A stretch of DNA of 15,196 bases. Source: Actinomycetales bacterium (GTDB lineage Bacteria > Actinomycetota > Actinomycetes > Propionibacteriales > Nocardioidaceae). Below, piece after piece: positions 1 to 9,969 of the stretch; positions within the stretch are counted from its first letter, which is position 1; every line of letters begins with the position of its first letter. Under the pieces are notes generated by a model. The model was not told the origin of the DNA. It searched no databases and worked only from the letters and a program-made list of their open reading frames with translations. Where the stretch lies: assembly GCA_012513165.1 (NCBI GenBank), contig JAAZCT010000015.1, forward strand, positions 1-15,196, written 5' to 3'. A program made the position numbers and the translations under genes.

Positions 1-2
1 CG

Positions 3-3000
3 CGCAAAGCCGCAAACACCCCGAATCCTTTGGCTCCTCGTCGCATCTCCTTCGCGAAGGTTTCTGAACCGCTAGAGGTACCAGAACTTCTCTCGTTGCA
101 GACCAACAGCTTTGATTGGCTGCTTGGCAACGATACTTGGAAAGCACGTGTAGAAGCGTCGCTCGCTGCAGGTGAAGTTGGGGTAAACACCCGATCTGGT
201 TTGGAAGAAATCTTCGAAGAGATTTCACCCATCGAAGATTTCAATGAAACGATGAGCCTGTCATTCCATGACCATCGTTTTGAGCCTGCAAAACACGCGT
301 TTGAGGACTGCAAAGACCGCGACCTCACGTATGCTGCCCCGCTGTACGTGACCGCCGAGTTCATGAACAACGAAACTGGCGAAATCAAGAGCCAGACCGT
401 GTTCATGGGTGACTTCCCGCTCATGACTGATAAGGGCACGTTCATCATCAACGGCACTGAGCGCGTTGTCGTTTCTCAGTTGGTCCGTTCACCAGGCGTC
501 TACTTTGAGCGTTCGCCAGACAAGACCTCGGACAAGGACATCTTCTCGGCGCGAATCATCCCGTCCCGCGGTGCATGGCTCGAGTTCGAAGTCGATAAGC
601 GCGATACCGTCGGCGTTCGCTTGGATCGTAAGCGCAAGCAATCAGTCACCCTACTATTGAAGGCTCTCGGCCTCAGCGCTGAAGAGATTCGCGAGAAGTT
701 CGGTCAGTACGAGTCGATGATGTTGACTCTTGAAAAAGACACTGCCCAAACGCAAGACGAAGCTCTGCTAGACATCTACCGCAAACTGCGTCCGGGCGAG
801 CCGCCATCGGCAGAAGCCGCCCGCACGCTGTTGGAGAACTACTTCTTCACGCCAAAGCGTTACGACACGGCCAAGGTCGGCCGTCACAAGATCAACAAGA
901 AGATCGGAACCGTCGAAGCCTTCGATCAGCAGACGTTGACGATCGACGACATCGTCGCCACGATCACTTACATTGTTGCCTTGCACAACGGCGATACCGT
1001 GCTGGAAACCGCTGCCGGTGAAGTCGTCGTTGAACCAGACGACATCGATCACTTCGGAAACCGTCGTATGCGCACGGTTGGCGAACTCATTCAGAATCAA
1101 CTCCGCACGGGCCTTGCTCGTATGGAGCGTGTTGTTCGTGAACGCATGACGACCCAAGACGTTGAAGCGATCACGCCTCAAACCTTGATCAACATCCGTC
1201 CGATCACCGCCGCTCTGAAAGAGTTCTTCGGCACCAGCCAGTTGTCGCAGTTCATGGATCAGAACAACCCGCTCGCGGGCTTGACCCACAAGCGTCGCCT
1301 TTCGGCGCTTGGCCCTGGTGGTCTTTCGCGTGAACGCGCTGGCTATGAAGTCCGAGACGTTCACCCGACTCACTACGGACGTATGTGCCCGATTGAAACC
1401 CCTGAAGGCCCGAATATTGGCCTCATCGGTTCCTTGGCTTCGTACGGTCGCATCAATGCGTTCGGTTTCGTCGAAACTCCGTATCGTCGCGTTGTTGATG
1501 GTGTTGTCACTACTGACATCGACTACCTCACAGCCACAGACGAAGACCGCTACATCGTTGCCCAGGCAAACAGTCTCCTCACGGCAGACAACACCTTCGC
1601 AGAAGATCGCGTCTTGGTGCGTCAGCGTGGCGGCGAAGCTGAACTCCGCCCCGCGTCAGAAGTTACCCACATGGACGTGTCGCCACGTCAAATGGTTTCT
1701 GTCGCTACTGCGTTGATTCCTTTCCTTGAGCACGATGACGCTAACCGCGCCTTGATGGGCTCGAACATGCAACGTCAGGCTGTGCCGCTGCTTCGCAACG
1801 ACGCGCCACTGGTTGGCACTGGCATGGAGTTCCGTGCTGCTGTCGATGCTGGCGATGTCACGGTTGCTAAGAAGTCGGGTGTCGTCACTGAGGTATCGGC
1901 TGATGCAGTCGAAATCATGGAAGACGAAGGCACCTACCAGACGTACCGCTTCGCGAAGTTCCACCGTTCTAACCAAGGAACCTGCACTAACCAGCGTCCT
2001 TTGGTGAAGGCTGGCCAGCGCGTCGAAGTAGGAACGCCGCTCGCTGACGGGCCCTGCACCGACGAGGGCGAAATGGCGCTTGGCACCAACCTCCTCGTTG
2101 CGTTCATGCCGTGGCAGGGACACAACTACGAAGACGCGATCATCTTGTCGCAGCGCGTTGTCCAAGACGACATGCTCACGTCGATTCACATCGAAGAGCA
2201 CGAAGTCGATGCGCGCGACACGAAACTTGGTCCAGAAGAGATCACGCGTGACGTCCCCAACGTGAGCGATGAAATGCTTGCCAACTTGGACGAACGCGGA
2301 ATCATCCGGATCGGCGCCGAAGTCACCAACGGTGACATTCTTGTAGGCAAGGTGACACCTAAGGGCGAAACCGAACTTACGCCTGAAGAGCGTCTGCTTC
2401 GTGCGATCTTTGGCGAAAAGGCCAAGGAAGTTCGCGATACGTCCATGCGTGTGCCTCACGGTGAGTCCGGAACCGTTATCGGAGTTCGAGTATTCGACTC
2501 CGAAGACAGCTCGGATCTCAGCCCTGGCGTGAACCAAATGGTTCGTGTGTACGTTGCTCAGAAGCGTAAGATCAGCCCGGGCGATAAGCTCGCTGGGCGC
2601 CACGGCAACAAGGGTGTTATCGCCAAGATCCTCCCGGTCGAAGATATGCCGTTCCTCGAAGACGGAACTCCCGTCGATATCGTCCTGAACCCCTTGGGTG
2701 TTCCCGGACGTATGAACGTCGGCCAGATCTTGGAAACCCACTTGGGCTGGATTGCTAAGACAGGTTGGAAGATCCCAGAGGACGTCAAGGACGAGTGGGC
2801 CGAGCGCCTACGCGAAATTGATGTCGCGGAGTCGGAGCCGAACACAAACGTGGCAACACCAGTGTTCGACGGTGCTCGTGAAGATGAGATCACTGGTCTC
2901 CTCGAATCGACGTTGCCGAACCGCGACGGCGTTCGCATTATTGGTGCAGACGGCAAGGCAAGCCTCTTGGACGGACGTACGGGCGAACCATTCCCGGCGC

Positions 3001-3467
3001 CAGTCTCTGTGGGCTACATGTACTTGCTCAAGTTGCACCACTTGGTCGACGACAAGATCCACGCTCGTTCCACTGGTCCGTACTCGATGATCACGCAGCA
3101 GCCACTCGGTGGTAAAGCTCAATTCGGTGGTCAGCGATTCGGTGAAATGGAAGTGTGGGCACTCGAGGCTTACGGTGCCGCTTACGCACTCCAAGAGTTG
3201 TTGACGATCAAGTCGGACGACATTGTCGGTCGTGTCAAGGTCTATGAGGCCATCGTTAAGGGCGAGAACGTGCCTGAACCAGGTATCCCTGAGTCATTCA
3301 AGGTTCTCGTCAAGGAGATGCAGTCTCTGTGTCTCAACGTCGAAGTGCTCTCCGCGGATGGAACTGCCGTGGAAATGCGCGACTCCGAAGAAGAGCTGTT
3401 CCGTGCAGCTGAAGAACTCGGAATCGATTTGTCCCGCCGTGAGCCGTCTTCCGTAGACGAACTCTGA
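3..3467 (+). CDS. rpoB: DNA-directed RNA polymerase subunit beta, 5'-partial
   Basis: RpoB forms one pincer of RNA polymerase and, with RpoC, the active-site cleft. The reading frame is open to the left edge. The first start-like codon, TTG at 30, has no Shine-Dalgarno sequence, and numbering from it sits 25 residues behind M. tuberculosis RpoB, so the real start is upstream of the window. Counting TTG as residue 1, the rifampicin-resistance region is at about 403-433 ([23 protein letters not shown]). Its key residues D410, H420 and S425 match the M. tuberculosis sensitive-type D435, H445 and S450. [12 protein letters not shown] is at 851-862 and the C-terminal [18 protein letters not shown] block starts at 1033. 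The protein ends in the acidic SSVDEL typical of actinobacteria. The stop is TGA, with rpoC 41 nt downstream in the same operon. Identity is certain; only the start is missing. Confidence 0.98.
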   Translation, partial: RKAANTPNPLAPRRISFAKVSEPLEVPELLSLQTNSFDWLLGNDTWKARVEASLAAGEVGVNTRSGLEEIFEEISPIEDFNETMSLSFHDHRFEPAKHAFEDCKDRDLTYAAPLYVTAEFMNNETGEIKSQTVFMGDFPLMTDKGTFIINGTERVVVSQLVRSPGVYFERSPDKTSDKDIFSARIIPSRGAWLEFEVDKRDTVGVRLDRKRKQSVTLLLKALGLSAEEIREKFGQYESMMLTLEKDTAQTQDEALLDIYRKLRPGEPPSAEAARTLLENYFFTPKRYDTAKVGRHKINKKIGTVEAFDQQTLTIDDIVATITYIVALHNGDTVLETAAGEVVVEPDDIDHFGNRRMRTVGELIQNQLRTGLARMERVVRERMTTQDVEAITPQTLINIRPITAALKEFFGTSQLSQFMDQNNPLAGLTHKRRLSALGPGGLSRERAGYEVRDVHPTHYGRMCPIETPEGPNIGLIGSLASYGRINAFGFVETPYRRVVDGVVTTDIDYLTATDEDRYIVAQANSLLTADNTFAEDRVLVRQRGGEAELRPASEVTHMDVSPRQMVSVATALIPFLEHDDANRALMGSNMQRQAVPLLRNDAPLVGTGMEFRAAVDAGDVTVAKKSGVVTEVSADAVEIMEDEGTYQTYRFAKFHRSNQGTCTNQRPLVKAGQRVEVGTPLADGPCTDEGEMALGTNLLVAFMPWQGHNYEDAIILSQRVVQDDMLTSIHIEEHEVDARDTKLGPEEITRDVPNVSDEMLANLDERGIIRIGAEVTNGDILVGKVTPKGETELTPEERLLRAIFGEKAKEVRDTSMRVPHGESGTVIGVRVFDSEDSSDLSPGVNQMVRVYVAQKRKISPGDKLAGRHGNKGVIAKILPVEDMPFLEDGTPVDIVLNPLGVPGRMNVGQILETHLGWIAKTGWKIPEDVKDEWAERLREIDVAESEPNTNVATPVFDGAREDEITGLLESTLPNRDGVRIIGADGKASLLDGRTGEPFPAPVSVGYMYLLKLHHLVDDKIHARSTGPYSMITQQPLGGKAQFGGQRFGEMEVWALEAYGAAYALQELLTIKSDDIVGRVKVYEAIVKGENVPEPGIPESFKVLVKEMQSLCLNVEVLSADGTAVEMRDSEEELFRAAEELGIDLSRREPSSVDEL

Positions 3468-3508
3468 GACCAGCGACCACTGAATTTTCTGAAGGGAAAG
3501 AAGACAGC

Positions 3509-6500
3509 GTGCTAGACGTAAACTTCTTCGATCAAATCAAGATTGCTCTCGCGACAGCCGACGACATCCGCGGATGGTCGCACGGCGAAGTCAAAAAGCC
3601 AGAGACAATTAACTACCGCACTCTCAAGCCAGAGCGTGACGGCCTTTTCTGCGAGAAGATTTTCGGTCCCACTCGGGATTGGGAATGTTCTTGCGGTAAG
3701 TACAAGCGTGTTCGGTTCAAGGGCATCATTTGTGAGCGTTGTGGTGTTGAAGTCACACGCAGCAAGGTCCGTCGCGAACGCATGGGCCACATTGAACTGG
3801 CAGCCCCAGTTACGCACATCTGGTACTTCAAGGGTGTTCCAAGCCGTCTTGGCTACCTGCTCGACCTTGCACCGAAGGACCTCGAAAAGGTCATCTACTT
3901 CGCTGCATACATGGTTACTAAGGTTGATGAGGAAGCTCGCCACCGCGATCTTTCCAGCTTGGAAGCCAAGATCTCGATGGAACGCGAACAACTCGCGAAC
4001 CGCCGTGACAACGAAGTCAACGAACGTATGCGCAAGCTCGAAGAGGACCTCAAGGAACTCGAAGCAGCAGGCGCAAAGGCCGCTGAGATTCGCAAGGTCA
4101 AAGACGGCGCTGAGCGCGAAGCTCGTCAGCGTCGCGACCGCGTCCAACGCGAAATCGATCGGCTCGAGCAGGTCTGGGACCGTTTCAAGAACCTCAAGGT
4201 CCAAGACCTCGAAGGCGACGAAATGCTTTACCGCGAAATGGACTACCGTTTCGGCAAGTACTTCGAGGGCTACATGGGCGCCGCTGCCATTCAGCGTCGT
4301 CTCCAAGACTTCGATCTCGAGGCTGAAGCTGAATCCCTGCGCGAACTGATCGCGACAGGCAAGGGTCAGAAGAAGACTCGTGCTCTGAAGCGACTCAAGG
4401 TTGTCTCCGCCTTCATGAGCGGTGGCAATAAGCCAGAGGGCATGGTCCTCGATGTTGTTCCGGTGATCCCACCAGAATTGCGTCCGATGGTTCAACTCGA
4501 CGGCGGACGTTTCGCGACGTCGGATCTCAACGATCTTTACCGTCGCGTCATCAACCGCAACAACCGCTTGCAGCGCTTGTTGGCACTTGGGGCTCCCGAA
4601 ATCATCGTTAACAACGAAAAGCGCATGCTGCAAGAAGCAGTGGACTCGCTCTTCGACAACGGCCGACGTGGACGTCCGGTTACCGGTCCAGGAAACCGCC
4701 CACTTAAGTCGATTTCGGACATGCTCAAGGGTAAGCAAGGCCGCTTCCGTCAGAACTTGCTCGGAAAGCGCGTTGACTACTCGGGCCGTTCGGTCATCGT
4801 TGTTGGACCCCAGTTGAAACTGCACCAATGTGGTCTGCCCAAGCAGATGGCGCTCGAATTGTTCAAGCCGTTCGTGATGAAGCGTCTGGTGGATCTCAAC
4901 CACGCGCAAAACATCAAGAGCGCAAAGCGCATGGTGGAACGCGCACGCCCTGTGGTGTGGGACGTCCTCGAAGAGGTCATCACTGAACACCCAGTCTTGC
5001 TCAACCGTGCACCTACGCTGCACCGTTTGGGCATCCAAGCCTTCGAACCGCAACTCATCGAGGGCAAAGCCATTCAGATTCACCCACTCGTTTGCTCGGC
5101 GTTCAACGCCGACTTCGACGGTGACCAGATGGCCGTCCACTTGCCGCTGTCCGCAGAAGCGCAGGCAGAAGCTCGCATCCTGATGCTGTCGACGAACAAC
5201 ATCTTGAAGCCGTCCGACGGACGTCCAGTGACCATGCCTACCCAGGACATGATCATCGGTCTCTACTTCCTCACGCTCGATCGTGACGGACATCCAGGAG
5301 AAGGTCGCGCATTCAGCTCTGCTGATGAAGCACGCATGGCGTTCGACTTGGGCGAAATTACGATGCAGTCGAAGGTCAAGATCCAGCGCCAGGGTGAACT
5401 GTTAGACACCACGCTTGGTAAGACCATCTTCAACGACACCTTGCCTGAGGACTACCCCTACGTGGATGTCCAAGTCGACAAGAAGCAGTTGGGCATCATT
5501 GTCAACGATCTTGCAGAGCGTTACAGCAAGGTAGACGTTGCTGTCGCACTCGACAACCTCAAGGAGACCGGTTTCCACTGGGCAACTCGTTCAGGTGTGA
5601 CAATCTCGATCGACGATGTCATCAGCCCCAGCGAAAAGCCAGAGATTCTCGCGAAGTTCGAGGATTTGGCTGCGAAGGTGCAGAAGCAATACGACCGTGG
5701 TCTGATCACCGAAGACGAGCGTCGTCAAGAACTCATCGAGATCTGGACGCAGGCGACCAACGAAGTGTCGGACAAGATGGAAGGCACCTTCGGCGAAGAC
5801 AACCCGATCTTCATCATGGTGAAGTCCGGCGCCCGTGGCAACATGATGCAATTGCGTCAGATCGCCGCTATGCGTGGTTTGGTGTCAAACCCTAAGGGCG
5901 AGATCATCCCGCGTCCTATTAAAGCCAACTACCGCGAAGGCTTGTCGGTCGTTGAATACTTCATCGCGACGCACGGTGCCCGTAAAGGTCTGGCGGATAC
6001 GGCTCTTCGTACCGCTGACTCCGGTTACCTGACGCGTCGTCTGGTGGACGTCAGCCAAGACGTGATCATTCGTGAAGTTGACTGTGGCACGGAACGTGGT
6101 TTGCCTAAGCAAATTGCGGAACGCCGCGCAGATGGCTCGCTGGTTGCGGCTGAAAACGTGGAGACTTCGGCTTACGCTCGCTGTGCTTCGGAAGACATCG
6201 TTCATCCGGAATCTGGCGAGGTCATCATGCCGGCTGGTTCCGACATCGGAGACGTCGAGATCGCTCACTTGATTGATTCTGGCGTTGAGACCATCCGAAT
6301 TCGCACGGTCCTGACCTGCGAAGCGAAAACTGGAACCTGTGCCCGCTGCTATGGCCGTTCGTTGGCTACTGGTTTGCTCGTCGATATCGGCGAAGCCGTC
6401 GGTACCATCGCGGCCCAGTCCATTGGTGAACCTGGTACTCAGTTGACGATGCGTACCTTCCACACCGGTGGTGTGGCTGGTGACGACATCACGCACGGTC

Positions 6501-7333
6501 TGCCACGTGTCGTGGAGCTCTTCGAAGCGCGTCAGCCCAAGGGTAAAGCGCCGATCTCCGAAGTTGCCGGCCGTATCACGATTGATACCACCGACAAGAC
6601 CCGCAAAATCGTCGTGACACCACACGATGGAACGGATCCGATCGAGTTCCCGATCACCAAGCGTTCGCGTCTTTTGGTCGATGAAGGACAGTCGATCGAG
6701 GTTGGCGAACAGCTCACGGCAGGTACCCCAGATCCGCAAGAGGTCTTGCGCATCCTCGGTGTCCGTAAGGTTCAGGAACACCTCGTGGACGAAGTTCAAG
6801 AGGTTTACCGCAGCCAAGGCGTAGCAATTCACGATAAGCACATCGAGATCATCGTGCGTCAAATGTTGCGACGAGTCACGGTGATCGAACAAGGCGACGC
6901 CAACTTGATCCCAGGTGATCTTGCTGATCGCGCTACCTTCGAAGAAGAGAACCGCCGCGTCGTTGCTGAAGGTGGAACACCAGCTTCAGGTCGACCGGTC
7001 CTCATGGGAATCACCAAGGCTTCCTTGGCTGTTGAATCGTGGCTCTCGGCTGCTTCCTTCCAGGAGACAACCCGAGTACTCACCGAAGCAGCAATCAACG
7101 GCAAGTCTGACTCCCTTCGTGGGCTCAAAGAGAACATCATCATCGGTAAGCTCATTCCGGCCGGAACTGGCTTGGAGCGCTATCGCAATATCCGGGTCGA
7201 GCCGACTGAAGAGGCTCGACAGAACGCTTATGCGTTCACTGGATACGACGATTTCGATTACGGTTCATTCGGAACCCCAGATCAGACGCCAGTGGCGCTC
7301 GACGATATGGATGGTTTCCGCTTCGACGGATGA
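3509..7333 (+). CDS. rpoC: DNA-directed RNA polymerase subunit beta'
   Basis: RpoC carries the catalytic magnesium of RNA polymerase. The start is GTG with GAAGGGA at 3491-3497 as ribosome binding site. The N-terminal zinc site is C60, C62, C75, C78. Residues about 140-230 form a highly charged pair of predicted helices rich in Glu, Arg and Lys, matching the lineage-specific clamp insertion of Actinomycetota. The catalytic [12 protein letters not shown] motif has Asp535, Asp537 and Asp539. The second zinc site is C859, C937, C944, C947. The bridge helix starts near GARGN at 774-778, followed by trigger-loop sequence from about 822 ([20 protein letters not shown]). At 1274 aa it is close to, slightly shorter than, the roughly 1300 residues usual in the phylum, and all key residues are present. 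It is cotranscribed with rpoB and followed by a hairpin terminator. Confidence 0.98.
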   Translation: MLDVNFFDQIKIALATADDIRGWSHGEVKKPETINYRTLKPERDGLFCEKIFGPTRDWECSCGKYKRVRFKGIICERCGVEVTRSKVRRERMGHIELAAPVTHIWYFKGVPSRLGYLLDLAPKDLEKVIYFAAYMVTKVDEEARHRDLSSLEAKISMEREQLANRRDNEVNERMRKLEEDLKELEAAGAKAAEIRKVKDGAEREARQRRDRVQREIDRLEQVWDRFKNLKVQDLEGDEMLYREMDYRFGKYFEGYMGAAAIQRRLQDFDLEAEAESLRELIATGKGQKKTRALKRLKVVSAFMSGGNKPEGMVLDVVPVIPPELRPMVQLDGGRFATSDLNDLYRRVINRNNRLQRLLALGAPEIIVNNEKRMLQEAVDSLFDNGRRGRPVTGPGNRPLKSISDMLKGKQGRFRQNLLGKRVDYSGRSVIVVGPQLKLHQCGLPKQMALELFKPFVMKRLVDLNHAQNIKSAKRMVERARPVVWDVLEEVITEHPVLLNRAPTLHRLGIQAFEPQLIEGKAIQIHPLVCSAFNADFDGDQMAVHLPLSAEAQAEARILMLSTNNILKPSDGRPVTMPTQDMIIGLYFLTLDRDGHPGEGRAFSSADEARMAFDLGEITMQSKVKIQRQGELLDTTLGKTIFNDTLPEDYPYVDVQVDKKQLGIIVNDLAERYSKVDVAVALDNLKETGFHWATRSGVTISIDDVISPSEKPEILAKFEDLAAKVQKQYDRGLITEDERRQELIEIWTQATNEVSDKMEGTFGEDNPIFIMVKSGARGNMMQLRQIAAMRGLVSNPKGEIIPRPIKANYREGLSVVEYFIATHGARKGLADTALRTADSGYLTRRLVDVSQDVIIREVDCGTERGLPKQIAERRADGSLVAAENVETSAYARCASEDIVHPESGEVIMPAGSDIGDVEIAHLIDSGVETIRIRTVLTCEAKTGTCARCYGRSLATGLLVDIGEAVGTIAAQSIGEPGTQLTMRTFHTGGVAGDDITHGLPRVVELFEARQPKGKAPISEVAGRITIDTTDKTRKIVVTPHDGTDPIEFPITKRSRLLVDEGQSIEVGEQLTAGTPDPQEVLRILGVRKVQEHLVDEVQEVYRSQGVAIHDKHIEIIVRQMLRRVTVIEQGDANLIPGDLADRATFEEENRRVVAEGGTPASGRPVLMGITKASLAVESWLSAASFQETTRVLTEAAINGKSDSLRGLKENIIIGKLIPAGTGLERYRNIRVEPTEEARQNAYAFTGYDDFDYGSFGTPDQTPVALDDMDGFRFDG

Positions 7334-7350
7334 TCGTTTGTTCGTAAGTG

Positions 7351-7383
7351 AAGTGCGGGTGTCCCTGAGGGGCGCCCGCACTT
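7351..7383 (+). terminator. Intrinsic-type terminator after rpoC
   Basis: A 15-bp inverted repeat (7351-7365 pairing with 7369-7383; arms AAGTGCGGGTGTCCC and GGGGCGCCCGCACTT) closes a 3-nt TGA loop. All positions pair, two of them as G-U wobbles in the plus-strand RNA. It begins 17 nt after the rpoC stop. Only a short broken T stretch follows (CTTTGCATTT), as is common for actinobacterial terminators. It lies between the converging rpoC and acyltransferase genes, so it may also limit read-through from the minus strand, although no T-run is seen on that side. Confidence 0.8.
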
Positions 7384-7446
7384 TGCATTTGGTGGGTGTC
7401 GTATCCGGCGCGCGAACCCAAGAACTCTTCCGGTGGAGCGTGATGT

Positions 7447-8502
7447 TTATTTAGTTGACGCGCGGAACAGCCAATTCAACTTCGGTTCGAAGAAGGGCCT
7501 GAAAATACGTGCCACCAACGCAGTCATCATAATGTTGGCAAGGATCAAGCCGGCCACAATGCAAACGAGCACGGCCCAGAGCCCATACGGTTCAAGTTTC
7601 GACCACAAGTCGAACTGTCGATCCAGAAAGAGGATCACATACCCGTGAAGCAGGTACGCGTACAGCGTGCGTCCACCGAACGCAGTGGTCCACGAGGAGG
7701 CGCGAGGAATGACTGAAAGCGCGGCCATCGTGAGCACAAACGCGATAGTGAGAAACCAGCCGCGGGTAATCATGCCCTCGATCGGGCCGGTGAGAAGCGG
7801 CGCCTCGTCATAGCGATGTTTCCACAGCATCCACGATAAAGGCCAACGTTCCTGCCAATCTTCAGCCCAGATTAATGAGGCGACAAGTGTGGTGCCCAAG
7901 ACAATCCAACTCGCGATTCGCACTCGTGCTCGCGTCAATTGATCGAAGATCTCTTGTGAGAAGTGCAGTCCGAGCACATAGAACGGGAGCAGCCCCAAGA
8001 TTTTTGGTAGGGCCAATACGTTCGGAATCTCGACCAAACCAGCAGTGAGCGAAATAATGACCGAAATGGTGATCGGATACCGTAACGTGCGCCAAATTGG
8101 CGTGGTGAGGCGCCAGATCACCAAAGCGGCCAAGAACCATCCGAGCCATTGTGGAGACAAAATCATCAAATGGGTCGGGTTGTTGTCGTAGTGCTGCGTC
8201 AACAGTTGGAGTGTGGTTTCGACCAAGAGATACGGCACGATGAGCGTCGAAACGATGCGCCGGACTTGTGGATAACTCCCGACATAGTTGCGGGCTGTAT
8301 AGCCGGATATCAGAGCAAAGAAGGGCATATGGAACGAGTAGATCCACATATAGACGCCCCTGGCAGACTCGAGCACCACGAGCTCGGTGAGAAAGTGGCC
8401 GACGACGACCAGCAGCATCACCCAATAGCGGGCGTTGTCGAGATAGGCAACCCGCACCTTGGTGCCGGTTGAGGCTTGCGGGATTGGGTCTAGGGCGCTC
8501 AT
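7447..8502 (-). CDS. Membrane acyltransferase, acyltransferase-3 family
   Basis: This 351-aa protein looks like an integral membrane O-acyltransferase of the acyltransferase-3 (OafA/NolL-like) family. Members move acetyl or other acyl groups onto sugars or cell-envelope glycans. After a 16-residue cytoplasmic-type N-terminus comes the hallmark first helix, with D22, R25 and the conserved VVGH histidine (H36), then FHMPFFALISGY at 57-68, the second family signature. By eye there are about ten hydrophobic segments, near 27-45, 55-70, 83-102, 118-133, 143-160, 165-182, 196-213, 247-265, 277-295 and 305-333. The segment LPFYVLGLHF at 172-181 resembles the fucose 4-O-acetylase branch. The substrate cannot be told. 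The start is ATG with no strong ribosome binding site (only TAGAG about 9 nt upstream). The gene lies 77 nt downstream of the lipoprotein gene on the same strand, so shared transcription is possible. It converges on rpoC. Confidence 0.85.
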   Translation of the reverse strand: MSALDPIPQASTGTKVRVAYLDNARYWVMLLVVVGHFLTELVVLESARGVYMWIYSFHMPFFALISGYTARNYVGSYPQVRRIVSTLIVPYLLVETTLQLLTQHYDNNPTHLMILSPQWLGWFLAALVIWRLTTPIWRTLRYPITISVIISLTAGLVEIPNVLALPKILGLLPFYVLGLHFSQEIFDQLTRARVRIASWIVLGTTLVASLIWAEDWQERWPLSWMLWKHRYDEAPLLTGPIEGMITRGWFLTIAFVLTMAALSVIPRASSWTTAFGGRTLYAYLLHGYVILFLDRQFDLWSKLEPYGLWAVLVCIVAGLILANIMMTALVARIFRPFFEPKLNWLFRASTK

Positions 8503-8579
8503 TGAGCAAAACTCTAGCGACTCGGCCTCGGCGAGGCGCAGGAACGCGACGCATAGCGTCCGCCAGGTCCCGAGGGTTT

Positions 8580-9713
8580 CTACCAGCCTTTAGGCAGTAT
8601 GAACAAAGAAACAAAGTTGCCTCGGGCGGAGGCTATCCGTACGGACCGGACCTGTTCGCCTTTGGGGTTCGTTCCGTAGGTACTTTCCAGAGTTTCGTTT
8701 AGATCCGCAACGGTGTCGATCACTGGCTCTACCTGTGTCAGTTGCGAGGCGACAAACCGCTGTGATATCTCGTTCGCAATGGACGTGCGGTACGTGGTCA
8801 TCGTCGCGAACTCCGGCACCTTTCCTGTCAACAGGATTGTTGCGCTTGCCGGGGGAGCCCAGCCCCCGATAACGGGGCCGTTGCTAGAAGCTGACTCATC
8901 CATCCGGGGCCAGATCCAATCCGTCTTTTCAGCGGTGAGAGAAACATCTGGGGGGCTCGAAAGCCGTTCCGGCGTGCGGTTCGCTTGCGACTCGCGCGGA
9001 TCGCCAATTTCTTGGATGTACAGAGCCATCACGGGACGTTCCCGCGACGCCGCGCGACCCGTTCGTTCGGTGACGTCGCCCGGATCCACAGTGAGGTGCA
9101 CCTTGAGGTTCCGGCCGCTCGGCGTTTCGCCCGTGAGCGAGAGTTCGCAGTTAATCACGCGACGGTTCCTGGCGGTGCAGTATTCGGAGAGGTCGTCCGT
9201 CACGATCTCGGCATCGGGAAGCAAGACCGACAACTGCGCCAGCACCGTCCGGACCACTAGAGTCGGTTTCCCGGTAATACGCATCAGCGACACGTAAGTG
9301 TCCGCTCGCGGCGTGTCTTCGAGTTTGGAAAAGGTATCCCGTCGACTGGTTCCACCGGAGTTGGTCGATGGTGTCGGCGTTGGAGGCACCCATTCCGGGT
9401 CCTCCGCTTGCTTCTCTTCGATCTCTCGAAGTCGGACTGCTTCTTCTTCGGCTTCGATCGCCGCCAAATCAACCCGGTAGGTCTTGATGAGTTCAGCGCT
9501 GCGCCACCGGACCAAAGGCCCTAATTGAACCGCGCCATGTGGCACCGAAATGCCAAACGCGATCGGACTAGCAGGCGCGGATTCGTGGCGCTCTATCTCC
9601 TCGGTGGTGTTTGGGGCTTCATCCTTTGCGGTCGGCGCGATGGAAGGCGTGCAAGCCGTCAGGCTGACTGCAACAGCAATGCTGCTCATCAGTGCAATAA
9701 CAGGTTTGCGCAT
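8580..9713 (-). CDS. Predicted lipoprotein of unrecognised family
   Basis: This is a 377-aa protein I cannot assign to a family. Residues 1-20 are a signal peptide (basic MRK, then a hydrophobic core) ending in the lipobox LTAC with lipidation Cys21, so the mature protein should be anchored outside the cytoplasmic membrane. A low-complexity stretch follows (22-50). An acidic, Glu-rich predicted helix lies at about 82-106, then a Pro/Thr/Ser linker (107-125), then a mixed alpha/beta-looking domain from about 135 to the end. C179 and C189 are the only other cysteines and could form a disulfide. The start is ATG with GAGGA six bases upstream (plus-strand 9718-9722). It is divergent from the FAD/Fe-S oxidoreductase and upstream of the acyltransferase, hinting at an envelope role. 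The signal peptide is clear; the function is unknown. Confidence 0.82.
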   Translation of the reverse strand: MRKPVIALMSSIAVAVSLTACTPSIAPTAKDEAPNTTEEIERHESAPASPIAFGISVPHGAVQLGPLVRWRSAELIKTYRVDLAAIEAEEEAVRLREIEEKQAEDPEWVPPTPTPSTNSGGTSRRDTFSKLEDTPRADTYVSLMRITGKPTLVVRTVLAQLSVLLPDAEIVTDDLSEYCTARNRRVINCELSLTGETPSGRNLKVHLTVDPGDVTERTGRAASRERPVMALYIQEIGDPRESQANRTPERLSSPPDVSLTAEKTDWIWPRMDESASSNGPVIGGWAPPASATILLTGKVPEFATMTTYRTSIANEISQRFVASQLTQVEPVIDTVADLNETLESTYGTNPKGEQVRSVRIASARGNFVSLFILPKGW

Positions 9714-9969
9714 GAAGTCCTCATTGCGTTGGGGCCGGGACCTTCAAGAGTACCGAGAGGTAGCAAAAAGTGGGAAACTCAATTGGGTGCGTCTCGTCAC
9801 GTTTTGAAGCACCAACCCGTCGCGTCGTGACGCGCAAGCCGATCGATATCGGGTTTCTACAAGCATTAACCTAGAAGGTACGCTCGAACGAGCGCAGCAC
9901 GTAGCCGCGCTACGCGAACGTCTACAGCTGACAACGCGAGCCGGTTGCATCGGCAGAAGACAACGAATT
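9714..9969. promoter_or_regulatory. Divergent intergenic region with inverted repeats
   Basis: This 256-bp gap separates the lipoprotein (minus) and oxidoreductase (plus) starts and must hold both promoters. I see several inverted repeats: CGCGTC-GT-GACGCG (9821-9834), CGCTCG-AA-CGAGCG (9881-9894), GTAGC-CGC-GCTAC (9901-9913), and the 8-bp palindrome CGATATCG (9844-9851). A longer-range pair, CGTCACG (9795-9801) with CGTGACG (9826-9832), shares bases with the first repeat. A possible -10 for the oxidoreductase is TAACCT (9867-9872), without a convincing -35. I found no clear promoter on the minus strand. The repeats could be operators or RNA hairpins; this is inference. Confidence 0.4.

Noticed and set aside
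1656..2741. 361-codon open frame antisense to rpoB
   Set aside because: It is in the same codon-complement register as rpoB and is explained by codon bias. The overlapped rpoB sequence is fully conserved.
3512..5293. 593-codon open frame antisense to the first half of rpoC
   Set aside because: Its codons are exact complements of rpoC codons, so it stays open because TTA, CTA and TCA codons are rare in this biased gene. It ends where rpoC codon 2 is CTA. No plausible domain or ribosome binding site was seen.
5885..6892. 335-codon open frame antisense to rpoC
   Set aside because: Codon-complement shadow of rpoC as above, with no recognisable protein features.
7862..8614. 250-codon frame overlapping the acyltransferase gene on the same strand
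   Set aside because: The overlapping frame encodes a protein with about ten membrane segments and family motifs; this one is Arg/Pro/His-rich with none.
8713..9297. 194-codon plus-strand frame opposite the lipoprotein
   Set aside because: Ser/Arg/Thr-rich shadow composition without domains. The minus-strand frame has a signal peptide, lipobox and good ribosome binding site.
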